Shown here: in pieces, positions 37,924 through 49,535 of the stretch
Layout of the letters: every line of letters starts with the position of its first letter
How positions within the stretch are numbered: the first letter of the stretch is position 1
Source of the DNA: Xenorhabdus stockiae
GTDB lineage: Bacteria > Pseudomonadota > Gammaproteobacteria > Enterobacterales > Enterobacteriaceae
Direction of reading: 5' to 3'
DNA: 64,000 nt
Assembly (NCBI RefSeq): GCF_002632825.1
Contig: NZ_NJAJ01000027.1
Coordinates: 1-64,000 of the forward strand
Made by a program: the position numbers and the translations under genes
Notes under the pieces: model-generated
Database searches by the model: none
The model's input: only the letters and a program-made list of their open reading frames with translations
What the model was told of the DNA's origin: nothing

Positions 37924-38394
37924 ATGATATTTTATATATATCCCATAGCCAGAATAATAATTCTGGCTTTATTCTTTTCGTTACAAAAAATTTGATGGAG
38001 AAAGAACAATTATTCTGAGTTTGGGATCGCCCCAACATCCTTTATTAGCACGGAGTTGACTGTCATATTTGCTTGAACTCAAAGTAGCAAGGTATCAAAT
38101 CTCATCTAGACGGCATATAACACAAAAAGTTAAGCGTTTATACTGATTCGCTTATTGAGTCCGATAAACCAATCAGTTAAAGTAGCCCCGCCATTAGCAA
38201 AATCTAGTGGTCAGGGCTTCGCATCCCTGAGCTAAGAACACTGGTAGGATGTTTCTACCAGTGGCCTCGTTCACCCTTTCAATGGTGATTCAGGCAGGGG
38301 AGGCTTCGGCCTCACCGGAATCTTAGCCCGGTAATGCGAACCTTGCTTGAATCGCCACCATCAATTTTCTCAATTAATGGAAGGGGTAGCAGGA
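37924..38394 (+). other. Non-coding stretch between cargo gene and Ner
   Basis: 470 bases without a supported ORF. The first 280 are AT-rich and plain; 38205-38360 is the structured RNA candidate listed next. Confidence 0.5.
38205..38360 (+). ncRNA. Candidate structured RNA with pseudoknot
   Basis: Helices seen: TCAGGG/CCCTGA (38211-38216/38225-38230); CACTGGTAG/CTACCAGTG (38239-38247/38255-38263); a 17-bp stem 38283-38299/38341-38357 with three G-U pairs, enclosing GAGGC-TTCG-GCCTC (38300-38313) and ACCGG/CCGGT (38314-38318/38328-38332). The loop of the last, TCTTAGC (38321-38327), is fully complementary to GCTAAGA (38231-38237), giving a pseudoknot. GC content is far above its surroundings. 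Strand chosen from the Ner gene; the fold also exists on the other strand. Confidence 0.6.
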
Positions 38395-38652
38395 ATGAAT
38401 AACGTTAAAAATGATTGGCATCAAGCCGACATTATCGCCGCATTACGTAAACGTGGTACAACCTTAGCGGCTGTTTCTCGTGAATCCGGCCTCAGTTCAT
38501 CTACATTAGCAAATACTCTCAGCAGACCGTGGCCGAAAGGCGAATGGATAATAGCTAACTATCTTGAAATACATCCCTCAGAAATTTGGCCTAGCCGTTA
38601 TTTTGATTCGTATGGTGAATTGATTGAACGTAAGGTTCGAGATAAATCATAA
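38395..38652 (+). CDS. Ner/Nlp-family HTH regulator
   Basis: 85 residues from MNNVKNDWHQADIIAALRKR, with AAGGGG about 8 nt upstream; a TTG 16 codons earlier would run into the RNA element. It shows the Ner/SfsB pattern DWH.ADIIAALRKRGTTLAAVSRESGLSSSTLANTLSRPWPKGEWIIA, a compact helix-turn-helix, then EIWPSRYFD. Mu Ner represses early transcription. At the right end of the element it probably controls the lysogenic or cargo state. Confidence 0.88.
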   Translation: MNNVKNDWHQADIIAALRKRGTTLAAVSRESGLSSSTLANTLSRPWPKGEWIIANYLEIHPSEIWPSRYFDSYGELIERKVRDKS

Positions 38653-39900
<1,248 letters not shown>

Positions 39901-40215
39901 ATAAATCCGAGAGTAGCCCAATAGAATAAATATGTATTGGGCTATTTATCACTGCTCTAATCTAAATTTAAAATTGAATATACACTTCGTCTTTCAAGTT
40001 ATCTCTTTGCTGGCTATCTACCTTGAGTTTAATTGTATATATTACAACCCTGATTTTATATCAATAGATTAATAAATTTATTGATAGCATTCCATTAACA
40101 ATATTCTGTTATAAAAAGTCAATATTTACCCTGATGACTATCACTTTAATTATCGATAGTATGCAAATGGGCGCCAAAAACAATAAACATAGCACTGACA
40201 AAACAGGGGATAATT
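39901..40215. other. Gene-free stretch between hemF and the first protease
   Basis: 315 bases. Holds the hemF terminator at 39914-39947; the rest is AT-rich and should contain the protease promoter. AGGGG lies 6 nt before the protease ATG. Confidence 0.5.
39914..39947 (+). terminator. hemF terminator
   Basis: TAGCCCAATA / TATTGGGCTA, 10-bp perfect stem followed by TTT. Confidence 0.82.
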
Positions 40216-41304
40216 ATGGACAGACAAGCAATTAATAGATGCAGTTTAATTCCTCCATTTGTCTTAGAACAAATATCCAATCACTGTGACGAGTGTACTA
40301 ACCAATATGTATTAAAAACATTAGATCATGTTTATAATTTAATGAACATTACGGCATTTGAAGGTATTCCACAGCCGGAATATGAGATAAAACATGATGA
40401 AAAAATAAAATTACACAGAACTATTTATGATGCAGAACAGAAAGAAGAGTTCCCCGGAAAGAAATTAATCCGAAGTGAAGGTATGCCTGACAGCGACGAT
40501 ATTGCCATTAATGAAGCCTATGAGTATCTTGGAAAAACTCATGAGTTTTATAGTCAGGCTTTTGATCGCAATTCACTTGACAACCAAGGGCTGAAATTAG
40601 TTGCCACTGTTCATTATGGTAAAAATTACTTAAATGCTTTTTGGTCAAGAAAGCAAATGGTTTTCGGTGATGGCGATGGTCAGTTCTTCAATCGTTTTAC
40701 CTCTGCTATTGATGTGGTAGCACACGAACTCACACATGGAGTTATTCAAAATGAAGTTAATCTCTACTATGCCTACCAGTCTGGTGCTCTGAATGAGTCT
40801 ATTTCAGATGCATTTGGCATAATGGTAAAACAGTATGCCAATAATCAAAGAGCGGATGAATCCGACTGGTTACTGGGAAAAGGAATACTGGGTCCTCGTT
40901 TTAACCCAGAGAATAAACCTGATATTGCCTTACGCTCATTTATAAGGCCGGGTACAGCATTTTCCAACGATAGGCAGGTTGCTCATATGGATCAATATGA
41001 AGAGCTACCAATTACGCTGGATAATGGAGGAGTTCATATATATTCAGGGATCCCGAACAAAGCATTTTACTTACTTGCAATTGCACTGGGAGGTTATTCA
41101 TGGGAGAGAGCTGGAAAAATCTGGTATGAAACTTTATTAGATAATCGTTTATCTTCATATGCCACTTTTGATGAGTTCGCTACATTAACTATTAAGAGTG
41201 CAGAAAGATTATTTGGCAAGAATATCGCCCACATTACCAAAGAGTGTTGGAAAGAAGTTGGCGTTCTTTTACCTAAAAAAACAGCAGAAAAAACATTAAT
41301 ATAG
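40216..41304 (+). CDS. prtS: Protealysin-type M4 metalloprotease (PrtS-like)
   Basis: 362 residues, with no signal peptide. N-terminal protealysin-type short propeptide (CSLIPPFVLEQISNHCDE, about residues 9-45) then the thermolysin-fold catalytic domain: zinc motif HELTH at 170-174, third ligand Glu194 in NESISDAFG, MDQYEEL and HIYSGIPNKAFYLLA with the transition-state His region. Known relatives: Serratia protealysin and Photorhabdus PrtS, a secreted neutral protease that triggers insect melanisation. How it leaves the cell without a signal is not clear. First of two tandem paralogues. Confidence 0.93.
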   Translation: MDRQAINRCSLIPPFVLEQISNHCDECTNQYVLKTLDHVYNLMNITAFEGIPQPEYEIKHDEKIKLHRTIYDAEQKEEFPGKKLIRSEGMPDSDDIAINEAYEYLGKTHEFYSQAFDRNSLDNQGLKLVATVHYGKNYLNAFWSRKQMVFGDGDGQFFNRFTSAIDVVAHELTHGVIQNEVNLYYAYQSGALNESISDAFGIMVKQYANNQRADESDWLLGKGILGPRFNPENKPDIALRSFIRPGTAFSNDRQVAHMDQYEELPITLDNGGVHIYSGIPNKAFYLLAIALGGYSWERAGKIWYETLLDNRLSSYATFDEFATLTIKSAERLFGKNIAHITKECWKEVGVLLPKKTAEKTLI

Positions 41305-41510
41305 TATTATTAATCAACATTAAATTAATTTCATCTTAATCATATAATTAATATCAAATAGCCATTTTAGCTCTTTGTTATATTTATAGATTAATAAAAA
41401 CAAAATAAGAAAAAAGCATTTAATTAGTAGAAAACCTTGTGACTTAGGCTAATAATTTAATTGGGATCCCAAAAAATACACAGCATCTAAAAATAAATCG
41501 GGGTATCATT

Positions 41511-42557
41511 ATGTACAAAAATACGATACACAACATTATTCCTCCAAATTTATTCGAATATATTATTAAAAATTGCGATGAAAATGATAAGGCTCCAATA
41601 TTAAAAGCTTTAAATCATACTTATAATTTAATGAATTATTATGCTGGCATGGGAAGTTCATCACTGATATATAATCCAGGAGATAATGAGAATCTGGATA
41701 GAGTAATATATGATGCCGAAAATACAGATAAGTATCCAGGTATAAAAACAGTACGGACTGAAGGCTCCTCTGAAAGTAAGGATATTTGTGTTGATGAAGC
41801 CTATGAACATCTTGGTATAACTTATCAATTCTATAAAGAAATTTTTGGCCGTAACTCAATTGATAATAAAGGACTTAAGTTAGTCGCTACAGTACATTAT
41901 CTTGAAAATTATGCAAATGCGTTTTGGGCAGACAACCAGATGGTTTTTGGTGACGGTATGAAGTCGTATCTTAATCGCTTCACATCCTGTATTGATGTTA
42001 CCGCCCATGAAATGACACACGGTGTCACTCAATATGAAGCAAATCTGGACTATGCCTATCAAGCAGGTGCTCTCAACGAGTCTATTTCAGATGTATTCGG
42101 TATTATGGTGAAACAATTTTCGAATAATCAGAAAGCAGGGGAATCTGACTGGCTGATTGGTCAGGGGATCTTCGGGCCAAAAATGAACCCTAATAATGAT
42201 CCAAATCTTGCCCTGCGTTCGTTCAAGGAGCCGGGAGCTGCGTATTCAGATGATGATCAAATAGGTCATATGGATCAGTATGAAGATCTTCCTTTTTCAA
42301 ATGACAACGGCGGAGTTCATAAATATTCAGGCATTCCAAATAGAGCATTCTACCTGTTAGCAACAGCTTTAGGAGGGTATTCATGGGAGCAAGCAGGTAA
42401 AATCTGGTACAGCACTTTGACAGATAATAATCTGTCTAACAAAGCAAATTTTGATGATTTTGCTAAATTAACGGTAAGTAATGCCTGCAAGCTCTTTGGT
42501 AAAAATGTTTCAAATCTTGTCACTGATGCATGGCATCAAGTGGGTGTCCTGCGCTGA
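41511..42557 (+). CDS. Second protealysin-type M4 metalloprotease
   Basis: 348 residues, same architecture as the gene before: propeptide IIPPNLFEYIIKNCDEND, then HEMTH (166-170), NESISDVFGIMVKQFS and HKYSGIPNRAFYLLA. All catalytic residues are present. A tandem paralogue that has diverged clearly in the propeptide and surface regions, so probably with different substrate or timing. Own ribosome site GGGG about 7 nt before ATG, so it may be transcribed apart. Confidence 0.93.
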   Translation: MYKNTIHNIIPPNLFEYIIKNCDENDKAPILKALNHTYNLMNYYAGMGSSSLIYNPGDNENLDRVIYDAENTDKYPGIKTVRTEGSSESKDICVDEAYEHLGITYQFYKEIFGRNSIDNKGLKLVATVHYLENYANAFWADNQMVFGDGMKSYLNRFTSCIDVTAHEMTHGVTQYEANLDYAYQAGALNESISDVFGIMVKQFSNNQKAGESDWLIGQGIFGPKMNPNNDPNLALRSFKEPGAAYSDDDQIGHMDQYEDLPFSNDNGGVHKYSGIPNRAFYLLATALGGYSWEQAGKIWYSTLTDNNLSNKANFDDFAKLTVSNACKLFGKNVSNLVTDAWHQVGVLR

Positions 42558-43069
42558 CGATAAAATAATATTTTTGGCACAGGGGTTAGGAAAACCCCTG
42601 TTGTTATCGTCATATTTATTTCTATATTCTTTTTTATCAGGCTATGATTTTTTCTAATCAAATCAGTTTTATCTTAATTAAATTCTTCAACCACATGAAT
42701 TCCCAATAATATAAGATCAACTGTGGTTCTGAAAATTTATTTTCTTATTACATATATAATTAACAAAATAAATGAATAAAAAAATTTACATTTTTAGTAG
42801 TGACTGATTTAATTATTTTGACTAACATTTAGACTAGCAAGGTATGTTATATCCAACGAGTTTCAATGTGTATCACGGCGGCAAAGGAATGATAAAGGCT
42901 GGTTTCCGATGGAACACAAAAGCCGCTCATTAATCTCTGGGATCATAGCGCATCGTATATTTATAAAAACGGTGACTGGAGTGCGTGAGTGTAGCCAGCA
43001 AAGAAGCACTTGAAAAATGGAGGATATTATATAGATACCAGGCTCACACACTAACAAATTGGGTATATT
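42558..43069. other. Gene-free stretch after the proteases
   Basis: 510 bases. Has a hairpin CAGGGGTT / AACCCCTG (42580-42600) just after the stop, likely the terminator, an AT-rich run, and repeat copy B. Confidence 0.55.
42848..43033 (+). repeat. Dispersed palindromic-ended repeat, copy B
   Basis: Starts TATATCCAACGAGTTTCAAT, ends CACTTGAAAAATGGAGGATA-TTATA; interior TCACGGCGGCAAAGGAATG and GTAGCCAGCAAAGAAGCAC match copies A and C. About 186 bp. It lies directly upstream of the lone propeptide gene and could have taken part in the deletion of its catalytic domain or supply its promoter. Confidence 0.7.
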
Positions 43070-43267
43070 ATGTGCAACACAACAAATCAACGCTGTATAG
43101 TCCCGCCCCATTTGCTGGAGTATATTGCAAAGCACTGCGATGAAAAAGATAAGGAGTATGTGCTAAAAACATTGCATGATGTTAATAAGTTAATGAAAAA
43201 ATCAGCCCAAAATTCCTCGTTACAAAAAAAAGATATAACTAAAATTGATAAAGAAAAAAGTAATTAA
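43070..43267 (+). CDS. Lone protealysin-type propeptide
   Basis: 65 residues. RCIVPPHLLEYIAKHCDEKD and YVLKTLHDVNKLMKK match the propeptides of the two proteases upstream (CSLIPPFVLEQISNHCDE; IIPPNLFEYIIKNCDEND), including the PP motif. After about 44 residues it turns into a Lys-rich tail and stops; there is no catalytic domain. Either the stump of a third protease or a functional free propeptide that inhibits or helps fold the proteases. RBS is weak (GGG about 10 nt upstream). Confidence 0.72.
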   Translation: MCNTTNQRCIVPPHLLEYIAKHCDEKDKEYVLKTLHDVNKLMKKSAQNSSLQKKDITKIDKEKSN

Positions 43268-43345
43268 TCATTCGATATTAAGAAGTATAAGCCAGAAGAT
43301 AATCAATTCAATTATTCATCAGAATGGTTAATAGTCTTAAACAAA

Positions 43346-43380
43346 AATAAAGAGCTATAAATAGCTCTTTATTTTTTTGC
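43346..43380. terminator. Bidirectional terminator between propeptide gene and der
   Basis: AATAAAGAGCTA / TAGCTCTTTATT, perfect 12-bp stem with AAA-type loop, then TTTTTTT on the plus strand and an A-rich flank that gives Ts on the minus strand. Confidence 0.88.
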
Positions 43381-43384
43381 TTAA

Positions 43385-44878
43385 TTAACGCTTTTTCAAA
43401 TGTTCCATCAAACGCTTACGTTTACGCAACTGTGTTGCCGTTAATGTATTTTTCTTACCCGCATACGGGTTAGCCCCTTCTTTAAACTGAATACGAATAG
43501 GTGTACCCATCACTTTTAAAGAGCGGCGGAAATAATTCATTAAGTAGCGCTTATACGAATCAGGCAAACCTGTTACCTGATTGCCGTGAATAACAACGAT
43601 TGGCGGATTATATCCTCCGGCATGAGCATATTTCATTTTGACTCTGCGCCCGCGTATTATTGGTGGCTGATGATCATCTTCGGCCATACGCATAATACGG
43701 GTAAGCATGGACGTATTCACACGACGGGTCGCACTTTCATAAGCTTCCAGAATAGAATCAAACAGATTCCCTACTCCGCTACCATGCAAAGCAGAAATAA
43801 AGTGGACACGGGCAAAATCAACAAACCCCAGACGTAAGTCCAGCATATCCTTAACATGATCACGATCTTCCTGAGTCATGCCATCCCATTTATTCACCGC
43901 GATGACTAAGGAGCGGCCGCTGTTAAGAATAAAGCCCAACAGGGAAAGATCCTGATCCGAAATGCCTTCACGAGCATCAACCACCAGCATAACGACGTTC
44001 GCATCTTCAATTGCCTGAAGTGTTTTGATAACAGAGAATTTCTCTACCGTTTCTGTCACCTTGCCACGCTTACGAACTCCCGCTGTGTCAATCAGCACAT
44101 ATTCACGGCCATCACGCTCCATCGGAATATAGATGCTGTCACGAGTTGTACCCGGCATATCGAAGACAACAACGCGCTCTTCACCCAAAATACGGTTAGT
44201 CAGTGTGGACTTACCCACATTTGGACGCCCGACGATTGCTAACTTCAATGGCAGTGTTGTCGGATCGAAATCATCTTCCTGCTCAGCTTCTTCGACAGCG
44301 TCTTGTTCAGCCTGTTCTAACTCAGCCCAGTAAGCAGCGTTAGCTTCTTCTTCCGTTAATTCAATTTCCTCTGCACCTTCCTCGTCTGCATAGAAAGGCA
44401 ACAGTGCGTGCTCAATCAATTGTGTTACGCCACGCCCATGAGAAGCAGCGATAGAATGTATATCCCCCAATCCCAGAGAATAAAATTCAGCAACAGATGT
44501 ATCAATATCGATACCGTCAGTCTTATTCGCGACTAAAAACGACGATTTTTCACGACTGCGTAAATGCTTTGCAATCGCATGATCCGCAGGCATCAACCCG
44601 GATCTGGCATCAACCATAAACAGGACAATGTCTGCTTCTTCGATTGCCATCAAAGATTGCGTAGCCATATGTGTTTCTACGCCCTCTTCTGTTCCGTCAA
44701 TACCACCGGTATCAACGATAATAAATTCTTTCCCTTCAACTTCCGCACGTCCATATTTACGGTCGCGGGTTAAACCGGGAAAATCCGCGACCAATGCATC
44801 TCTGGTACGGGTTAAGCGGTTAAATAAAGTAGACTTTCCGACATTGGGGCGCCCAACCAGCGCAACGACAGGTATCAT
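43385..44878 (-). CDS. der: Ribosome-assembly GTPase Der (EngA)
   Basis: 497 residues from [20 protein letters not shown]; an upstream ATG adds 29 unsupported residues. Two GTPase domains in tandem, each with [12 protein letters not shown] / DTAG, and NKTD / NKWD, joined by an acidic linker (about residues 160-205), then a KH-like C-terminal domain ending [18 protein letters not shown]. Needed for 50S subunit assembly. Last gene of the bamB-der pair, separated from bamB by a hairpin. Confidence 0.98.
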   Translation of the reverse strand: MIPVVALVGRPNVGKSTLFNRLTRTRDALVADFPGLTRDRKYGRAEVEGKEFIIVDTGGIDGTEEGVETHMATQSLMAIEEADIVLFMVDARSGLMPADHAIAKHLRSREKSSFLVANKTDGIDIDTSVAEFYSLGLGDIHSIAASHGRGVTQLIEHALLPFYADEEGAEEIELTEEEANAAYWAELEQAEQDAVEEAEQEDDFDPTTLPLKLAIVGRPNVGKSTLTNRILGEERVVVFDMPGTTRDSIYIPMERDGREYVLIDTAGVRKRGKVTETVEKFSVIKTLQAIEDANVVMLVVDAREGISDQDLSLLGFILNSGRSLVIAVNKWDGMTQEDRDHVKDMLDLRLGFVDFARVHFISALHGSGVGNLFDSILEAYESATRRVNTSMLTRIMRMAEDDHQPPIIRGRRVKMKYAHAGGYNPPIVVIHGNQVTGLPDSYKRYLMNYFRRSLKVMGTPIRIQFKEGANPYAGKKNTLTATQLRKRKRLMEHLKKR

Positions 44879-44988
44879 TTTTGATGCCTCATGACTAAAT
44901 GTAAATCGATATCCCGCAAAAAAAGAGGCGCTTGAAGTTCGTTCACAACAAAATCTTCTTCTCATAACTGCAAGATACTAAAAAGACG

Positions 44989-45018
44989 ACACGGCTCCTG
45001 TCATTACAGGAGCCGTGT
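44989..45018 (-). terminator. Terminator between bamB and der
   Basis: ACACGGCTCCTGT / ACAGGAGCCGTGT, 13-bp perfect stem with a 4-nt loop; TCTTTTTA follows on the minus strand. Confidence 0.85.
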
Positions 45019-45051
45019 TCGGATAAAACGCATTAAAATATTTACTGTATA

Positions 45052-46224
45052 TCAGCGTGTATACAGGTAAACTTTACCATTCCTTGCCTGCACCATCAGT
45101 TTATCACTGGCGATAACCGGACGGCTTAATAAGCCTGAGCTATCAACCTTATGCTGAGCCATAAACTGACCATCTTCCATATTCAGCCAGTGCAGATAAC
45201 CTTCTCCATCCCCCACAACCAGATAGCCGTTATACATTTCCGGGGCTGTCAGATTACGGTGCAACAAATCGTTCTGGGACCAAATGGTTACCCCATCACT
45301 TTTACGCAGGGATAAAATACGATCATCCTGATCTACAACAAAAATATTGTTGTCAGTCACAACCATATCATTGACGGAACCAAGATCACGTTTCCAGATT
45401 ATCTGACCAGAGCGCATATCCATTGCAACCAGATTGCCATTATAGGCAATGGCATAAATGACATTATCAGAAATGACCGGTGTCATATCAACATCATTCA
45501 GACGATCAATTTCCGTTGCGCCAGTGACCTGAGAGATACGCTGTTGCCAAATAAGTTGCCCCTGTGAAAGCAGCACCGCACTGACACGACCATTATCACC
45601 ACCGACAATCGCAGCGCCATATGCCACAGCGGGTGCTGATTCGCCACGGACAGACAATGGCGGTGTATCCATATTGATGGACCAGGCGATAGAGCCATCA
45701 TTCTCATTCAATGCCTGTAACATCCCATTACCGGTATGAATCAGGATAAGGTTATCACTTAACACCGGACGGGATAACGCTTCACCAGCAACCTGAGTTT
45801 CCCACTCAACTTTGCCGGTTGTAGCATCTAATGCGATCACTTTGGCTTTCTCTGTGCCAACATACAGACGATCACCTGATACCGTCAAACCACCAGACAA
45901 TAACGCAGGCAAACGTGACGATAGAAAGCCTGTTTTCTCTGACAAATCGGTAGACCACAACTCTTTGCCGCTATCTATATCAAATGCTTTGATAATACCA
46001 TTACGATCGGCAACATAAACAGCAGAGCCTTGCCATGCAGGTGATAAGTGAGAGTAGTAATGACCAACTCCACTTCCAACTGACTTATCCCACACCACAT
46101 GAGGATTGAATTGGTTTTCAACCTTTGGCAACGGGGACATTATGACCGTATCCTGTTCACTTGAGCAACCCGCCAGCAGAACAGAAGCAACCAGCCCAAC
46201 CAGAAGTGTTTTACGCAGTTGCAT
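45052..46224 (-). CDS. bamB: Outer-membrane assembly lipoprotein BamB
   Basis: 390 residues. Lipobox LLAGC near residue 19, then an eight-bladed beta propeller with repeated PQQ-like motifs (for example GKELWSTDLS, GKVEWETQVAG, GQIIWKRDLG, DGVTIWSQND). BamB is a periplasm-facing lipoprotein of the BAM complex that binds BamA and helps insert outer-membrane proteins. Follows yfgM by 14 bases. Confidence 0.98.
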   Translation of the reverse strand: MQLRKTLLVGLVASVLLAGCSSEQDTVIMSPLPKVENQFNPHVVWDKSVGSGVGHYYSHLSPAWQGSAVYVADRNGIIKAFDIDSGKELWSTDLSEKTGFLSSRLPALLSGGLTVSGDRLYVGTEKAKVIALDATTGKVEWETQVAGEALSRPVLSDNLILIHTGNGMLQALNENDGSIAWSINMDTPPLSVRGESAPAVAYGAAIVGGDNGRVSAVLLSQGQLIWQQRISQVTGATEIDRLNDVDMTPVISDNVIYAIAYNGNLVAMDMRSGQIIWKRDLGSVNDMVVTDNNIFVVDQDDRILSLRKSDGVTIWSQNDLLHRNLTAPEMYNGYLVVGDGEGYLHWLNMEDGQFMAQHKVDSSGLLSRPVIASDKLMVQARNGKVYLYTR

Positions 46225-46238
46225 TAGAGTTGGCTCCC

Positions 46239-46859
46239 TTAGTTGGATAAATTATCTAGTTTAACTTGCATTCTCTCTTTCAAAGCCTGAGCTCCCTGAG
46301 ATTCCAACCCTCTGGAGTATGCTTCACGCGCACCTGCTATATCGCCTTTCTTCGCCAGAATATCACCCCTGATATTCTCAGTGATGATTTGCCATCCTTT
46401 GCTTTTTACCTGCTCCAGCGTTTTTAATGCTGCATCAGTTTTATCTTCTGCTAACTGAATGCGGGCCAGACGAATATCAGACAAAGCCTGCATATCCTGA
46501 TCTTTAGCTTTACCTGAAGCAGTCAGTAAATATTTCTCTGCCTGCGCCAAATCATTCTTATCAACCGAATGTTTTGCCAGTTCCATATCTGCCATCACAC
46601 CGTAGATATTATTCGTTTCGTTAGCGAATTTCTCTGCGGCCGAGATACCTTCTTTCGAACCTGATGCTAATGACTGGTTCATTTGCTCAAATGCTGTTGC
46701 AGTATCTTGTAACTGATTTGTTTGATGAGATTGCCAGTAACGCCAGCCAATAATTGCCCCAATCCCCAGTACTAAGCCAACAGCAATATATTTACCGTTG
46801 TTAACGAAAAAACGCTTTATTGCATCAACTTGTTCAGTTTCAGTGGTATAGACTTCCAC
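46239..46859 (-). CDS. yfgM: YfgM, ancillary translocon/envelope protein
   Basis: 206 residues: short cytoplasmic N-terminus, one membrane segment (YIAVGLVLGIGAIIGWRYW), then a tetratricopeptide-like periplasmic domain. In E. coli it associates with PpiD and SecYEG and affects the Rcs response. Sits between hisS and bamB, as usual. Confidence 0.96.
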   Translation of the reverse strand: MEVYTTETEQVDAIKRFFVNNGKYIAVGLVLGIGAIIGWRYWQSHQTNQLQDTATAFEQMNQSLASGSKEGISAAEKFANETNNIYGVMADMELAKHSVDKNDLAQAEKYLLTASGKAKDQDMQALSDIRLARIQLAEDKTDAALKTLEQVKSKGWQIITENIRGDILAKKGDIAGAREAYSRGLESQGAQALKERMQVKLDNLSN

Positions 46860-46870
46860 AGAGTCTCTCC

Positions 46871-48148
46871 TTAGCCTAACAGTTCGCTCAAACGTGCTGC
46901 GATCGTTTGTTGTGGTAATGTTTGTTGCTCACCATTACGTAAATCTTTCACAGTGACATTACCTGTACTAATTTCATCTTCCCCTAAGAGCAGGGCAATT
47001 TTGGCACCGTGCTTACCTGCACGCCCCAGTTGTTTCTTAAAGTTACCGCCACCGTGATTGGTCATCAGGCGTAATTCCGGTAATTCATCACGGATTTTCT
47101 CTGCCAGAATCAGTGCTGCCTGTTGACTACCTTCCCCGAAGGAAGAAAGGTAAACATCTGCAACCGTGAGATCGGCAACAAATTCAGGGTTCACTTCCTG
47201 AACTAACAGGATCATGCGTTCCATGCCCATGGCAAAGCCGACCGCAGGTGTTGATTTCCCACCCAGTTGCTCAACCAGACCATCATAACGCCCACCGGCA
47301 CAGACTGTACCCTGCGCACCCAAAGCAGAAGTGACCCATTCAAAAACGGTGCGGTTATAATAGTCAAGACCACGTACCAGACGCTGGTTAATACGATACT
47401 GAATACCCGCAGCATCCAGATTCCGGCACAGTCCGTCAAAGTGTTCTTTTGATTCTGCATCAAGATAATCAAACAAAGCCGGAGCATCGTTAAGAAGTGC
47501 CTGAACCTCCGGATTTTTAGAATCCAGTACGCGCAATGGGTTAGTATACATGCGACGCAGACAATCTTCGTCCAATTTATCTTTATGCTGCTCAAGGAAG
47601 GCAACCAGAGCATCACGATAGTTTGCCCGTGCTTCCAGAGAACCGATGGAATTCAATTCTAGTGTCACATGCTCAGCAATGCCCAATTCCCGCCACCAGC
47701 GCGCAGTCATCAGGATCATTTCAGCATCAATATCCGGCCCCTGAAGACCAAACACTTCTGCACCCAATTGATGAAACTGACGATAACGGCCTTTTTGCGG
47801 GCGCTCATAACGGAACATCTGACCGATGTACCATAAACGCTGTTCCTGATTGTACAGCAGACCATGTTCGATACCGGCACGAACACAACCAGCAGTGTTT
47901 TCCGGGCGCAGGGTCAGGCTTTCTCCGTTGCGGTCATTAAATGTATACATTTCTTTTTCGACCACATCAGTCACTTCCCCGATAGCTCGCTTGAATAACG
48001 GGGTCTGCTCTACAACCGGTGTTCTGATTTCACTGAAGCCATAACCAGCCAGCACACGTTTTATTGTAGACTCAACACGTTGCCAAATCGCTGTTTCAGC
48101 AGGAAGGCAATCGTTCATGCCACGAATAGCCGAAATGTTTTTTGCCAT
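46871..48148 (-). CDS. hisS: Histidyl-tRNA synthetase
   Basis: 425 residues, full length. Class II motifs: motif 2 [19 protein letters not shown], the histidine-specific [15 protein letters not shown] and [14 protein letters not shown], motif 3 GFAMGMERM, and a C-terminal anticodon-binding domain. Start [16 protein letters not shown] is as in E. coli. Confidence 0.99.
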   Translation of the reverse strand: MAKNISAIRGMNDCLPAETAIWQRVESTIKRVLAGYGFSEIRTPVVEQTPLFKRAIGEVTDVVEKEMYTFNDRNGESLTLRPENTAGCVRAGIEHGLLYNQEQRLWYIGQMFRYERPQKGRYRQFHQLGAEVFGLQGPDIDAEMILMTARWWRELGIAEHVTLELNSIGSLEARANYRDALVAFLEQHKDKLDEDCLRRMYTNPLRVLDSKNPEVQALLNDAPALFDYLDAESKEHFDGLCRNLDAAGIQYRINQRLVRGLDYYNRTVFEWVTSALGAQGTVCAGGRYDGLVEQLGGKSTPAVGFAMGMERMILLVQEVNPEFVADLTVADVYLSSFGEGSQQAALILAEKIRDELPELRLMTNHGGGNFKKQLGRAGKHGAKIALLLGEDEISTGNVTVKDLRNGEQQTLPQQTIAARLSELLG

Positions 48149-48228
48149 GTTTTATCTCTTATTAATATTTTTACAATAGAGTCGATTATAAAAGCGAATA
48201 TTCTCAAGGTTCAATCAGCAAACAAAAT

Positions 48229-48259
48229 AATACCGACTCAAATAACATGAGCCGGTATT
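48229..48259 (-). terminator. Hairpin between ispG and hisS
   Basis: AATACCGACTCA / TGAGCCGGTATT, 12-bp stem with one mismatch and a 7-nt loop, then A/T-rich. May end ispG or act as an attenuator before hisS. Confidence 0.6.
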
Positions 48260-48264
48260 GAATT

Positions 48265-49386
48265 TTACTTTTCGAGCTGATTAATACTGATCCGTTTACT
48301 GGCATCAAGGATCGCAGCCTTGGCCCGGATTTTCGCTTCAAGCTGGTCAATCAAATCATTATTATCGAGACGTTCTTTCTGACGGACGCCATCTTCATAA
48401 AAACCACTTTTTGTTTTTGCGCCGGTCACGCCCAATGTAGAAACTTCAGCTTCTCCGGGACCATTGACAACACAGCCGATGATGGAAACATCCATCGGAG
48501 TGATCAGATCTTCAAGGCGTTGTTCAAGCGCATTGACTGTCCCGATAACGTCAAATTCCTGACGTGAGCAGGTCGGGCAGGCAATGAAATTGATACCTCT
48601 GGAACGAATGCGCAGTGCTTTCAGAATATCGAAGCCAACTTTAACCTCTTCTACCGGATCTGCCGCCAGAGAGATACGCAAAGTGTCCCCAATACCTTCG
48701 GATAACAGCATTCCTAAACCGATTGAAGATTTCACCGCACCAGCACGGGCACCGCCTGCTTCGGTAATGCCTAAATGAAGCGGCTGATCAATTTTCTGAG
48801 CCAGCAAACGATAGGCACCTACAGCAAGAAAGACGTCAGATGCTTTGACACTAACCTTGAACTGATCAAAGTTAAGACGGTCAAGAATATCCACATGGCG
48901 CATAGCCGATTCCACCAAGGCTTCTGGTGTCGGTTCTCCGTATTTTTCCTGTAAATCTTTTTCCAAAGAGCCGCCATTAACCCCAATACGGATTGGTATA
49001 TTATGATGGCGGGCGCAATCTACAACCTGACGGATCCGCTCTTCATTACCAATATTCCCGGGATTAATACGCAAACAGTCAACACCGTATTCGGCAACTT
49101 TTAATGCGATACGGTAATCAAAATGGATATCGGCAACTAACGGGACATTGACTTGCTGCTTGATGAGTTTAAAGGCTTCCGCCGCATCCATGGTTGGCAC
49201 CGAAACACGGACAATATCAACACCTACACGCTCCAACGATTTGATCTGATTAACAGTCGCTTCAACATCTGTTGTCCGTGTGTTCGTCATTGACTGCACC
49301 GCAATAGGTGCATTATCTCCAATAGGTACATTACCGACATAGATACGTGTGGATTTACGTCTTGTTATCGGTGATTCATTATGCAT
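48265..49386 (-). CDS. ispG: HMBPP synthase of the MEP pathway
   Basis: 373 residues. Makes (E)-4-hydroxy-3-methylbut-2-enyl diphosphate. The three [4Fe-4S] cysteines are visible: [10 protein letters not shown] (two) and [13 protein letters not shown] (third). TIM-barrel core with [12 protein letters not shown] and [10 protein letters not shown]. Follows rodZ by about 150 bases. Confidence 0.98.
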   Translation of the reverse strand: MHNESPITRRKSTRIYVGNVPIGDNAPIAVQSMTNTRTTDVEATVNQIKSLERVGVDIVRVSVPTMDAAEAFKLIKQQVNVPLVADIHFDYRIALKVAEYGVDCLRINPGNIGNEERIRQVVDCARHHNIPIRIGVNGGSLEKDLQEKYGEPTPEALVESAMRHVDILDRLNFDQFKVSVKASDVFLAVGAYRLLAQKIDQPLHLGITEAGGARAGAVKSSIGLGMLLSEGIGDTLRISLAADPVEEVKVGFDILKALRIRSRGINFIACPTCSRQEFDVIGTVNALEQRLEDLITPMDVSIIGCVVNGPGEAEVSTLGVTGAKTKSGFYEDGVRQKERLDNNDLIDQLEAKIRAKAAILDASKRISINQLEK

Positions 49387-49535
49387 TTTTACATTACTCC
49401 CCTACATCCCTGTATTTTATTTATAAAAATTACAACTATGCTGTGGTGAATAATACACATAGACGAACCTGAACCCCAGCTCAACATTCGTCTCAAAGTA
49501 TGTGCCCAGTAAACGTGTCAAAACCATAAATCCGC

